Part shown: piece after piece, positions 16,095-23,841 of the stretch
Numbering within the stretch: position 1 is the stretch's first letter
Layout: every line of letters begins with the position of its first letter
Assembly (NCBI RefSeq): GCF_002726155.1
Contig: NZ_PBSH01000016.1
Span: 1 to 64,000, forward strand
Direction of reading: 5' to 3'
DNA from: Alcanivorax sp.
GTDB taxonomy: Bacteria > Pseudomonadota > Gammaproteobacteria > Pseudomonadales > Alcanivoracaceae
Length of the DNA stretch: 64,000 nt
Notes under the pieces: generated by a model
The model's database searches: none
Told to the model about the DNA's origin: nothing
Seen by the model: only the letters and a program-made list of their open reading frames with translations
Position numbers and translations under genes: made by a program

Positions 16095-17507
16095 ATGACA
16101 GGGATAGTGAACCGCTTTGCGGTGGGGCCAATTACCGGTGAGTCAGGGAAAAGCCATGTGCGCCTTTTCGGAGCCTTGCCGAAAGGGGAACTGGGCGCGG
16201 GCAACAAGCTTATGTGGGGGCGGGTTCGCTGGCGTAAACAGGGGGAAGACAGCTGGTCCGAGCCCCGCAAGTTTCGCCTTAATGGCAACTTCGATGGCTC
16301 CGGGGTGGTGGTGATCAACGGGCTTGAGCCGGGCACTCGCTACCAGTATCAGGCCGGTTGGGTGCGCAGCGAAGCGGATGCTGCACCACTGGACTGGCAC
16401 GCCATTGAGAGCGGCTGTTTTTCCACCGATCAGCCCACGGCTGATCAGACAACCTTCCTGTTTGGTTCTTGTTGTTACCGGTTTGTTGGGCTTGATGGGA
16501 TTATCCAGGATGACCGCGCCGACAAGATTTTTGCAGAAATGTCGGTGCAGGCTGAGCAACACAAGCCGGATTTTGTCCTGTTTGGCGGCGATCAGGTCTA
16601 TGCCGATTCCATGTACAGCATTGGCGCGGCGGCCACGCGCGACGATTTCGATTCCCTTTACCGGGCCAGTTTTTCCCAGAAGCACCTGGCCAAATTGCTA
16701 AGGGAAACCAACAGCTACATGATCCTGGATGATCATGAAATCGAGAATAACTGGCCGGCCAAGGCCGACGCCGAGTTATGGACGAACAAGTATCCGGCAG
16801 CGATCAAGGCATACCAGATTTATCAGGCGTCGCATTCCCCGGCGGCGCCATTGAATGAAGCCGGGACCTATCTGGATCGCGACCCGGATAAGTTCTGGTA
16901 CACCTTTTCCCGTGGTCCCGCGGACTTCTTTGTCATGGATGTGCGTACCGAGCGGGTGCTGAGCCGCTGGCCCTGGCAGCGCAAGATGATCAGCGAGGTG
17001 CAGGAGCAGGCGTTCGTCGAATGGCTGGACCGCGACCCCGAGCGAATCAAGGTGCTGGTGACTTCCGTGGTGATGTTCCCGGAACAGCGGCGCCCGTTTC
17101 GTGGCAAAGATGCCTGGGAGGGCTTTCGTCATCAGCGTCAGCGACTGCTGGCTGCCATGGCAAAAAGTGCGAGCCAGAAACTGGTGGTGCTTAGCGGTGA
17201 TGTGCATGCTTCCTTGTATGCCAGTTTGACGCTGAATGGTGGCAAAAAGGTACACAGCTGGACCTGTTCCGGGCTGTTCTGGCCCACCGCTTTGTTTGCG
17301 TTCCGCTGGTATCGGCCGATGATCCGGGTGCCGGGGCTGCTCTATAGCGGCTGGGGGCGCCCGTTGGGGCAAGTCAGCGTGCCGGGTGAGGTCTTTAGCG
17401 ACAATGCTTTTTCGGTGGTGTCCTTCGATGACAGGGGCGCCCGGTTTGCGTTGTTCGATCGCCGGAACCGGCCCGTGCCGGATGCGAGCCGAACCATCGA
17501 ATGGTAA
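16095..17507 (+). CDS. PhoD-like metallophosphatase family protein
   Basis: A 470-residue protein. An N-terminal Ig-like PhoD domain (about residues 1-105) is followed by the metallophosphatase domain: LFGSCC near residue 120, FGGDQVYAD near 160, LDDHEIENNW near 213 and LSGDVHASLY near 368 provide the expected Asp, His and Asn ligands. The family includes phosphodiesterase/alkaline phosphatase D. Unlike typical secreted PhoD it has no Tat signal, so it is probably cytoplasmic and the substrate is unknown. Divergent from the DISM kinase. GGGGAG precedes ATG by about 8 nt. Confidence 0.85.
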   Translation: MTGIVNRFAVGPITGESGKSHVRLFGALPKGELGAGNKLMWGRVRWRKQGEDSWSEPRKFRLNGNFDGSGVVVINGLEPGTRYQYQAGWVRSEADAAPLDWHAIESGCFSTDQPTADQTTFLFGSCCYRFVGLDGIIQDDRADKIFAEMSVQAEQHKPDFVLFGGDQVYADSMYSIGAAATRDDFDSLYRASFSQKHLAKLLRETNSYMILDDHEIENNWPAKADAELWTNKYPAAIKAYQIYQASHSPAAPLNEAGTYLDRDPDKFWYTFSRGPADFFVMDVRTERVLSRWPWQRKMISEVQEQAFVEWLDRDPERIKVLVTSVVMFPEQRRPFRGKDAWEGFRHQRQRLLAAMAKSASQKLVVLSGDVHASLYASLTLNGGKKVHSWTCSGLFWPTALFAFRWYRPMIRVPGLLYSGWGRPLGQVSVPGEVFSDNAFSVVSFDDRGARFALFDRRNRPVPDASRTIEW

Positions 17508-17671
17508 GCGGTCCGTGAGAGAGGGGGGCGGGTTTCTCATGCTGCCCATGGCGAAACGCTTACATAGGTTGGCGCTTTTTTCGTCTTACCCCGGTTAGGC
17601 CGTTTCCCTAAAGTGGATCTTGCAAGGACGCGATGGAACACGGATGTTCGATTTCGGCCCGGTACAGCCTA

Positions 17672-17708
17672 CGCTCGCCACCCCCAAATGGCGGGCGTTT
17701 CTTTTTCC
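17672..17708 (+). terminator. Possible terminator
   Basis: GCTCGCCA pairs loosely with TGGCGGGC, followed by GTTTCTTTTT. It lies 165 nt after the PhoD-like gene and upstream of the DUF2288 gene. Confidence 0.4.
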
Positions 17709-17790
17709 GGGGTGTCCTCTTTCCTGCTTTCCCCTTTGATTGCCCATAACAGAACAACGATAATGTACCGCTTCACAGCAGGAGTCGGTC

Positions 17791-18105
17791 ATGTCTGAGC
17801 AAGTAGAACAGCGGGAAATCCTCAAAGCCAAACTCAATCAGGAAACCGCCAAGGCCAGCTGGAAAGAGCTACAGCCGTTCTTTGCTCGTGGCCAGACGGT
17901 CTATGTGGCGCCGGAACTGGATTTGATTGAAGTCGCGCTGGCGTTTTCAGACGATGAGGCAGCGCAAATTGCACTGTGGCGGGACAAGGCCCAGGTCGAC
18001 AAGGTGACCGATGAGCAAGCAGCGGCGTGGTTCGCGGCAGATAAAGGCTTGTGGACCGTGGTGCTACCGCCTTGGGTACTGGTGCAGCCGGAGTCCGTGC
18101 AGTAA
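17791..18105 (+). CDS. DUF2288 family protein
   Basis: A 104-residue soluble protein matching the DUF2288 pattern: LNQETAKASWKELQPFFARG near the start, VYVAPELDLIEVALAF around residue 38, and the ending LWTVVLPPWVLVQ. The family is common in gammaproteobacteria and cyanobacteria, and no function is established. It stands alone between a PhoD-like gene and a convergent AraC regulator. ATG 17791 is preceded by AGGAG at spacing of about 8. Confidence 0.85.
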   Translation: MSEQVEQREILKAKLNQETAKASWKELQPFFARGQTVYVAPELDLIEVALAFSDDEAAQIALWRDKAQVDKVTDEQAAAWFAADKGLWTVVLPPWVLVQPESVQ

Positions 18106-18252
18106 CTCGACCTGTTGCCCAGGTCGTCGGCAATAGAGCGTTGGTCGCGCGGTACATTGCCCAGTGGGTAACGGTCCTGGCACCTGGCATGCCGCCCCTT
18201 TCTGATTCTTCCTTCCTCACTCGTTCCCTGACTTCGCTTCCCACACTGTGAC

Positions 18253-19266
18253 TTATGTGGTGGGGGGCAAGTCCTGATGCCGTGTCCGGTACTCGCCGGG
18301 GGGAAGCCCCAGCCACCGTTTGAAAGCCTTGTTGAATGACGAGGGATCTTCATAACCCAGCTGCTGAGCGATCTCGGCAAAGCCTGCTTCACTGTAGCGG
18401 ACCAGTTGCTCGGCTAGTTCTGCGCGGACTTGATCGAGCAGGTCCCGGAACCGGGTATGGTGTGCGTTCAGGCGCCGCTGAAGGTTGCGCACGCTCATGT
18501 TCAGGCTATTGGCCAAAGCCTGCTGGTCGTAATGGCCTTCCTCCAGTTGATGGCGGAGGCGTTCACGAATCAGGTCAATCAGGTGGTGATCGCGCAGGGA
18601 ATTCAGAGTCTTGTCGCAGTGGATCAACGCTTGCTGAAAACGCTCGTCATCGTGATTGGGGTTGAGCGTATCGAGAATCCGGGCAGGGAACAGCACTTGA
18701 TCGTGCTCGCGACTCGCAGTGACCGGGGCCTGCAATAAAGCGCTGAATAGCTCGGTATGGGCAGTGTTTTCCTGCAGGTGAACGTGGACGTCTTCACTGG
18801 CCTGCACACCCAGAGCCACGTCTGCCAGCCGCAAAAAACCACTCAGTACGGCATGGGTCTGCATGGTATGAAGCGGGGCATCACCATTGGCAACGCAGCG
18901 CACCGCAACATACTCGTCCTGCAGGTGAATGGTCACTTGCTGGGCTTCTGTGAGTAATGGCCAGTACTGCTCCAGGACTTTCAGTGCCTGCCAGCCATCG
19001 CGGTAGTAGTGCAGGGCATCCCCCAGGGGGGCGATATCGGGGAGGAGAATTTGTTGGCCAATGCGAATGCCCATGGCGGGGTCGCCAAGTTTCCTTTCCG
19101 CCTGCTCGAACAGCCGGTGAATCGCGGACACGTCCAGACGCTCATCATTCTCGGTCAGTAGAGATGCCGGCAAACTGGCGCTGGTAAATAGTTCCAGCAG
19201 ATCGAGTCCCTGGCGCTGCCAGTAACGCAGGTCACTGCGGAACATGGAAATGTGTTTGCTGAACAT
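18253..19266 (-). CDS. AraC family transcriptional regulator (arabinose-binding-like N-terminus)
   Basis: A 337-residue regulator. Residues 20-200 form the Arabinose_bd-type ligand domain seen in OruR/ArgR-like AraC proteins, and residues 235-330 the double helix-turn-helix (ALANSLNMSVRNLQRRL and FAEIAQQLGYEDPSSFNKAFKRW). It is divergent from the beta-helix/cytochrome operon with 252 bp in between that holds several short palindromes, so it is the likely activator of that operon. The inducer is unknown; in related hydrocarbon degraders such regulators often respond to fatty or aromatic acids. Confidence 0.88.
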   Translation of the reverse strand: MFSKHISMFRSDLRYWQRQGLDLLELFTSASLPASLLTENDERLDVSAIHRLFEQAERKLGDPAMGIRIGQQILLPDIAPLGDALHYYRDGWQALKVLEQYWPLLTEAQQVTIHLQDEYVAVRCVANGDAPLHTMQTHAVLSGFLRLADVALGVQASEDVHVHLQENTAHTELFSALLQAPVTASREHDQVLFPARILDTLNPNHDDERFQQALIHCDKTLNSLRDHHLIDLIRERLRHQLEEGHYDQQALANSLNMSVRNLQRRLNAHHTRFRDLLDQVRAELAEQLVRYSEAGFAEIAQQLGYEDPSSFNKAFKRWLGLPPGEYRTRHQDLPPTT

Positions 19267-19417
19267 GGGTTGCCTCTAATCTTTTATTCTTATGTCGTTG
19301 TTTTGAAACGGCATTGGTTTTTGGCGACACACTCCTTGTTTGGCTGGCGTCTGGCGCCATATGTTGCTCTTCCTCTCCCTCGTAAGGTAGCCACTTCGTA
19401 CGATAGTACATCGCTCT

Positions 19418-19485
19418 GTGCGTAATAACGCACCATTTTGCGATATATGTGGCGCGAAAACCCTCAAAACGGTGACTTACGTCAC
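19418..19485. promoter_or_regulatory. Palindrome cluster upstream of the beta-helix operon
   Basis: GTGCGT-AATA-ACGCAC (19418-19433) and GTGAC-TTAC-GTCAC (19472-19485) lie in the divergent region between the AraC gene and the operon. A smaller GTAC-GATA-GTAC precedes them near 19399-19410. They are candidate operators for the AraC-type or a global regulator. Confidence 0.45.
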
Positions 19486-19518
19486 GCTTTTGTCCTGATG
19501 TTAGGGAGAGAGATAATA

Positions 19519-21051
19519 ATGAATGCAGATAAGAATAAATTCGTAGATGTGCCGGCGGTTCGGTTGCTGGCGCCGCTGGCCCTGGCCGTATCACTGGCCG
19601 CCTGTGGCGGTGGCGGCAGCAGTAGCGGTGGTGGTGCTAATGGTGGTGGTGAGAACCCGGTGGGGTATCAGTTCCCGCAGGATATGCCAGCCGATGTGCC
19701 GCAGCAGGAAATCGCCTGTGGTGGTGACGACGCCATCATGCTGGATGCGAATAACATTACTGACAGCGCCAAGATTGCTTTCCTTGATGCTCAGGACGGG
19801 GATGTGATCGCGTTCCCGGAAGGTCGCTTTGACCTGAATGATACCCTGACCCTGGATGGTGAACTGGGTGGCGCACGCATTGCAGACATCACAATTTGTG
19901 GCCAGGGCATGGACAAGACCATCCTGGATTTCAGCAATTCCGTGGGTGATGACGGTCTGTTTATCACCAACATCAATGATGTGGAAGTCTACGGCCTGGC
20001 CGTAGTGGAAGCGGCGAATAACGCCATCAAGTTCCAGCATGCCGATGGCGTGCGTATCAACTACACCGCGACCGTATGGCAGGGTGAGCCGGACAAGGGT
20101 AACGGTGCTTACGGCCTGTATCCGGTAGAAAGCAGCAATGTGTTGGTGGAAAACAGCTACGTGCGCGGTTCTGCGGATGCCGGTGTCTATGTGGGGCAGT
20201 CACAGAACATTGTTGTGCGCAACAACGTGGCCGAATACAACGTGGCGGGGATCGAAATCGAGAACTCCACCGGCGCGGACATGTACAACAATATCGCCCG
20301 TTTCAATACCGGTGGCTTGCTGGTATTCGATCTGCCCATCGGTAATGGCACCTATGGTTCTGGTGTGCGGGTCTTCGGTAACACCGTGACTGAAAACAAC
20401 ACCAAGAACTTTGCCAATAGCAGCAGCAATCCGGGTGGCGTTCATATCGTACCGCCTGGCACCGGTGTCATCGTTCTGTCCACTGACGATGTGGAGATTT
20501 TCGATAACGAAATTGCCGATCACGATACCCTGGCAGTGGCAGTGACCAGCTTCTTTATCGCCGATGAAAATGCGGCGGGTCCTGACTATCAGTCCATCAT
20601 CGCCGACGGTTGGCTGCCAGTTGTACGCAATATCCATGTGCACGATAACGCCATCACCAATGCCGGTTCCGCACCGAATGGGGCGTTGATTCAGGACATG
20701 ATTACGCTGTTCACACTGACTCCGGAACTGCAGTGGCCGGGCATCCTGTATGACGGTCTAGGCGAGCAGCTGGCTAACAGCAGCGCTTTGCTGCCAGTGG
20801 CCGACGCTTATGAAGAGGGCGAGAAGGTTTGTTTCCAGAACAACGGCGATATCCTGATCGGCTATCCCTACGATCCGGCTACAGCTGCCACCATGGCCGG
20901 TCCGACGCTGAGCCCGGCAGTGGGTGCAGATCTGCTGGATTGCAGCCAGCCGGCGCTGCCGGCGGCCACCTTGACCTTCAAGGGTGAGCAGTTTGGTTGT
21001 GGCGTGGATGACACCACCAGCGAGCACTGCAAGCCGATCCCTGTTCTCTAA
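19519..21051 (+). CDS. Parallel beta-helix repeat lipoprotein (TIGR03805-like)
   Basis: A 510-residue exported protein. A lipoprotein signal ends in LAAC near residue 29, followed by a Gly/Ser-rich linker. Residues 60-400 contain repeated beta-helix turns with asparagine ladders such as VLVENSYVRGSADAGVYVG and NIVVRNNVAEYNVAGIEIEN. The C-terminal quarter has paired cysteines. Family TIGR03805 is known to occur beside HNE_0200-family cytochromes, as here. It probably sits on the outer membrane; whether it binds or modifies a polymer is unknown. ATG 19519 has GGGAGAG upstream. Confidence 0.85.
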   Translation: MNADKNKFVDVPAVRLLAPLALAVSLAACGGGGSSSGGGANGGGENPVGYQFPQDMPADVPQQEIACGGDDAIMLDANNITDSAKIAFLDAQDGDVIAFPEGRFDLNDTLTLDGELGGARIADITICGQGMDKTILDFSNSVGDDGLFITNINDVEVYGLAVVEAANNAIKFQHADGVRINYTATVWQGEPDKGNGAYGLYPVESSNVLVENSYVRGSADAGVYVGQSQNIVVRNNVAEYNVAGIEIENSTGADMYNNIARFNTGGLLVFDLPIGNGTYGSGVRVFGNTVTENNTKNFANSSSNPGGVHIVPPGTGVIVLSTDDVEIFDNEIADHDTLAVAVTSFFIADENAAGPDYQSIIADGWLPVVRNIHVHDNAITNAGSAPNGALIQDMITLFTLTPELQWPGILYDGLGEQLANSSALLPVADAYEEGEKVCFQNNGDILIGYPYDPATAATMAGPTLSPAVGADLLDCSQPALPAATLTFKGEQFGCGVDDTTSEHCKPIPVL

Positions 21052-21080
21052 CGTTTGTTTATCTTTTCTACCTGTCTGAT

Positions 21081-21107
21081 TTCGGGGCGGCCTGTCGCCG
21101 CCCCGAA
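21081..21107 (+). other. Intercistronic hairpin
   Basis: TTCGGGGCGGC pairs perfectly with GCCGCCCCGAA across CTGTC, without a T run. It sits 29 nt after the beta-helix gene and 14 nt before the first cytochrome gene, so it may stabilise or process the operon mRNA and alter the ratio of the products. Confidence 0.6.
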
Positions 21108-21121
21108 GCAGGAGTCATGAC

Positions 21122-22330
21122 ATGAAAACATTAATGCAGGTTTCTCTGCTTTCCACCGCCGCAATACTAACCGCCTGTGGCGGCGGTGGCGGTAGTAGTG
21201 GCGGTGGGGGTGCTGGTAATGGTGGCGGCGATCCGGTGGCCAGGAACTGCCAGATCAGTGACAGCGCGGACGTAAACTGGGACGCACTGGAAAACGACAA
21301 TCTGGAAAAACTCTCCGACTACAACCTCTTTACCAGCAGCTGTGACCCCACCCGGGATGCCCACGGTGGCATAGCCTATGATTTGAATACGCCTTTGTTC
21401 TCAGACTACACCAGCAAATACCGATTTGTGTTTGTGCCGGACGGACAGAGTGCCACCTACAATGAAGACACTGTTTTCGACTTCCCGGTGGGCACCGTTA
21501 TTACCAAGACTTTCGCCCTGCCGGCGGATACCGCTTACCGCGGTTATGATCCGGAGACGAGCACGGAAACGTTGCTGGAAACCCGCCTGCTGATTCATCG
21601 GGCTGGCGGCTGGACCGCGCTGCCTTATGTGTGGAACGCAGACGGCACCGAGGCGATCTACCGGGTTCAGGGGGCACAGTTGCCCGCGACACTGGTGCAC
21701 AACGGTGCCGAGCAATCCTTCACCTATTCCGTGCCCGACAAGGCGCAGTGCAAACAGTGCCACAGCCATGATACCGGGGATACCAATGTGTTTATTCCCA
21801 TCGGCCCCAAGGCCCGTCATCTCAATGGAGATATGGACTATGGCAGTGGCCCGGAAAACCAGCTGAGTCACTGGAGCGAAGCGGGTATTCTCAGCGGTCT
21901 GCCGGCTCTGGACCAGGTGGACAAGGTACCGAGCTACCACGATGCGGATGCGGGCTTGATTAGTGGTTACAGCGATGAACAACTGATGGTGGCGGCCAAA
22001 GGCTACCTGGATGTGAACTGTGCCCATTGCCACGGCGTGGGAGGCACCGCGGCCTACACCGGTTTGCAGCTGGAGTTCTGGCGCGACTATGACACCGAGA
22101 AAGAAAAGCACGGCGTCTGCAAGGGCCCCATCGCCTATGACCAGGGTGAAATGACCTACGACGTGGTGCCGGGTAACGCAGACGAATCGATCCTGCATTT
22201 CCGTATGGATACCACCAACCCGCAAGACAGCATGCCACGCCTTGGCCGTGCGCTGATCCATGAGGAAGGTGTTGCCCTGGTGAAGGCCTGGATCAATAGC
22301 CTGCCTGACGCGTCCTGTTCCTCCGAGTGA
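21122..22330 (+). CDS. SO2930/HNE_0200-family diheme c-type cytochrome lipoprotein, copy 1
   Basis: A 402-residue exported protein. The lipoprotein signal ends with ILTACGGGGG near residue 20. Two heme c sites are seen, CKQCH (near residue 214) and CAHCH (near residue 300). The conserved LFSDYTSKYRFVFVPDG and FPVGTVITKTFALP segments mark the TIGR03806 family. The conserved C-terminal MPRLGRALIHEEGVALVKAWI resembles a cytochrome c distal methionine region. It probably passes electrons in the periplasm or at the outer membrane; donor and acceptor are unknown. Second gene of the operon. Confidence 0.88.
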   Translation: MKTLMQVSLLSTAAILTACGGGGGSSGGGGAGNGGGDPVARNCQISDSADVNWDALENDNLEKLSDYNLFTSSCDPTRDAHGGIAYDLNTPLFSDYTSKYRFVFVPDGQSATYNEDTVFDFPVGTVITKTFALPADTAYRGYDPETSTETLLETRLLIHRAGGWTALPYVWNADGTEAIYRVQGAQLPATLVHNGAEQSFTYSVPDKAQCKQCHSHDTGDTNVFIPIGPKARHLNGDMDYGSGPENQLSHWSEAGILSGLPALDQVDKVPSYHDADAGLISGYSDEQLMVAAKGYLDVNCAHCHGVGGTAAYTGLQLEFWRDYDTEKEKHGVCKGPIAYDQGEMTYDVVPGNADESILHFRMDTTNPQDSMPRLGRALIHEEGVALVKAWINSLPDASCSSE

Positions 22331-22341
22331 AGGGTGATGCA

Positions 22342-23514
22342 GTGATAGCAAGAACCGGTTTGTGTGGCGTCTTGTTATTGCTGCTGACGGCTTGTGGTGG
22401 CAGTGGCGGCAGTAGTGATACGGCCGCCACTGCACCGGAGCCCGAGCCGGATACCACCGACCCGCGCTGTCTTGCCGACAGCGACGGGCCGAACTGGCAA
22501 GCGCTGGCGGAAGTGAATTGCCCGCGCTTGTCCCAGTATCAACTGTTTTCTGATGGCCGTGATCCTCGTGTGGGCCCCACTGCGCCGGGGCTGCCATTTG
22601 CCCCGGCCAGTGGCCTTTTTAGTGATCACGCCACCAAGTACCGATTTGTTTTTCTGCCCGAGGGGAGCACGGCACAATACCGTGACACTTTTGGGTTGGT
22701 ATTCCCGGTGGGCACCGTGATGGTGAAAACCTTCGCCTTGCCGGTCAGCGCTGCCGGGGGCGATGACCGCCTGATGGAAACCCGCCTGCTGATCCACCGG
22801 GCCTCCGGCTGGGTGGGGTTGCCGTATCAGTGGCAAGCGGATGGCCAGGATGCCACGCTGGCGAGGACCGGTAAGGTGATTGATACCTATGTCATGGTCG
22901 ACGGTGTGCAGCAGGATTTCCGCTACCAGATCCCCGATGTGCTGACTTGCCGCAAGTGTCACCAGGGCCGCACTGACAATGAAGTGATGACCCCGCTGGG
23001 TACAACGGTTCGCCAGCTGAATCATGATTTTCCCTACGCCGGTGGAGCCAAAAACCAGCTGGTTTACTGGCAGGAAAACGGCATGCTGGCCGATGCGCCT
23101 GCCCCGGCAAGCTGGCCCCGAGCCGTGGATTGGCATGACACCAGCGAAGCGCTGGGCCTGCGCGTGCGATCCTATCTGGATACCAACTGCAGCCATTGCC
23201 ACAGTGATGTGGGTAGCGGTGCGCTGTCGGGCCTGCGGCTGGAAATGTGGCGAAATCCTGCCGATTACATCTATGGCATTTGCAACCGGGCACAGGGCTA
23301 TTACGGTGGGCCGTTGGGCCTCACCTACGATATCGTGCCCGGCAATGCGGCTGACTCGGTGTTGCCGTTCCGACTGGGTGCTCAGCGCCATACCGATAAT
23401 GCCAAGGACATGATGCCTCCGCTGGGTCGTAGCCTTGCAGACCACGAGGCGGTTGCACTGGTGCGCCAGTGGATTGATGCGATGCCCGCGAAAGCGTGCG
23501 CTACACTGGATTAA
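22342..23514 (+). CDS. SO2930/HNE_0200-family diheme c-type cytochrome lipoprotein, copy 2
   Basis: A paralogue of the preceding gene, 390 residues, with lipoprotein signal ending LLTACGG, heme sites CRKCH and CSHCH, and the same family blocks (LFSDHATKYRFVFLPEG, FPVGTVMVKTFALP, MMPPLGRSLADHEAVALVRQWI). I chose GTG 22342 because it gives a short basic n-region; a GTG at 22327 overlaps the previous stop and would add five residues. Close packing shows one operon. Two copies suggest sequential carriers or different partners. Confidence 0.87.
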   Translation: MIARTGLCGVLLLLLTACGGSGGSSDTAATAPEPEPDTTDPRCLADSDGPNWQALAEVNCPRLSQYQLFSDGRDPRVGPTAPGLPFAPASGLFSDHATKYRFVFLPEGSTAQYRDTFGLVFPVGTVMVKTFALPVSAAGGDDRLMETRLLIHRASGWVGLPYQWQADGQDATLARTGKVIDTYVMVDGVQQDFRYQIPDVLTCRKCHQGRTDNEVMTPLGTTVRQLNHDFPYAGGAKNQLVYWQENGMLADAPAPASWPRAVDWHDTSEALGLRVRSYLDTNCSHCHSDVGSGALSGLRLEMWRNPADYIYGICNRAQGYYGGPLGLTYDIVPGNAADSVLPFRLGAQRHTDNAKDMMPPLGRSLADHEAVALVRQWIDAMPAKACATLD

Positions 23515-23841
23515 ATTCCCGCCTTCTTGCGTATTTCTGCGCTGGCTCCTCTCGGTTATCCCGCAACTCGCGATAACGATTTTCGTGTTGTCATCCTGCT
23601 GCCCTGATGGAATGGTTTGATTACTTGAAGCCGCAGGCTGGTATTGGCCGCGGCCACCGGTATAGAGTGATCGAAAGGGCCTGCAGGGCGCGCCCGGCCG
23701 GCCTGGTAAGAGCCCGGAAAACGTGACGTCTCACGTGATCCGGTTTTACGTAGCAACGTTGCGTAGTCACTTTGCAGAGAAGCTATATAGACAAACTATG
23801 TAGAGAAGCTTTGCAGAGTAACAAGGACGCCGGAGGTTTCG
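23515..23841 (+). other. Gene-free region upstream of NAD-glutamate dehydrogenase
   Basis: No gene is seen. A weak hairpin (GTTATC...GATAAC, near 23555-23578) may end the cytochrome operon. Further right, CGTGA-CGTC-TCACG (23722-23735) and GCAACGTTGC (23753-23762) are palindromes, followed by two TTTGCAGAG repeats (from 23771 and 23810) and GGAGG before the next start. Confidence 0.5.
23722..23762. promoter_or_regulatory. Palindromes upstream of NAD-GDH
   Basis: CGTGA-CGTC-TCACG and the perfect GCAACGTTGC lie 80-120 nt before the dehydrogenase start. They are candidate operator sites; no matching regulator is adjacent. Confidence 0.4.

Noticed and set aside
21401..22597. 398-codon frame antisense to the cytochrome genes
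   Set aside because: The + strand proteins carry heme motifs and lipoprotein signals; the reverse frame has no recognisable motif or ribosome site.
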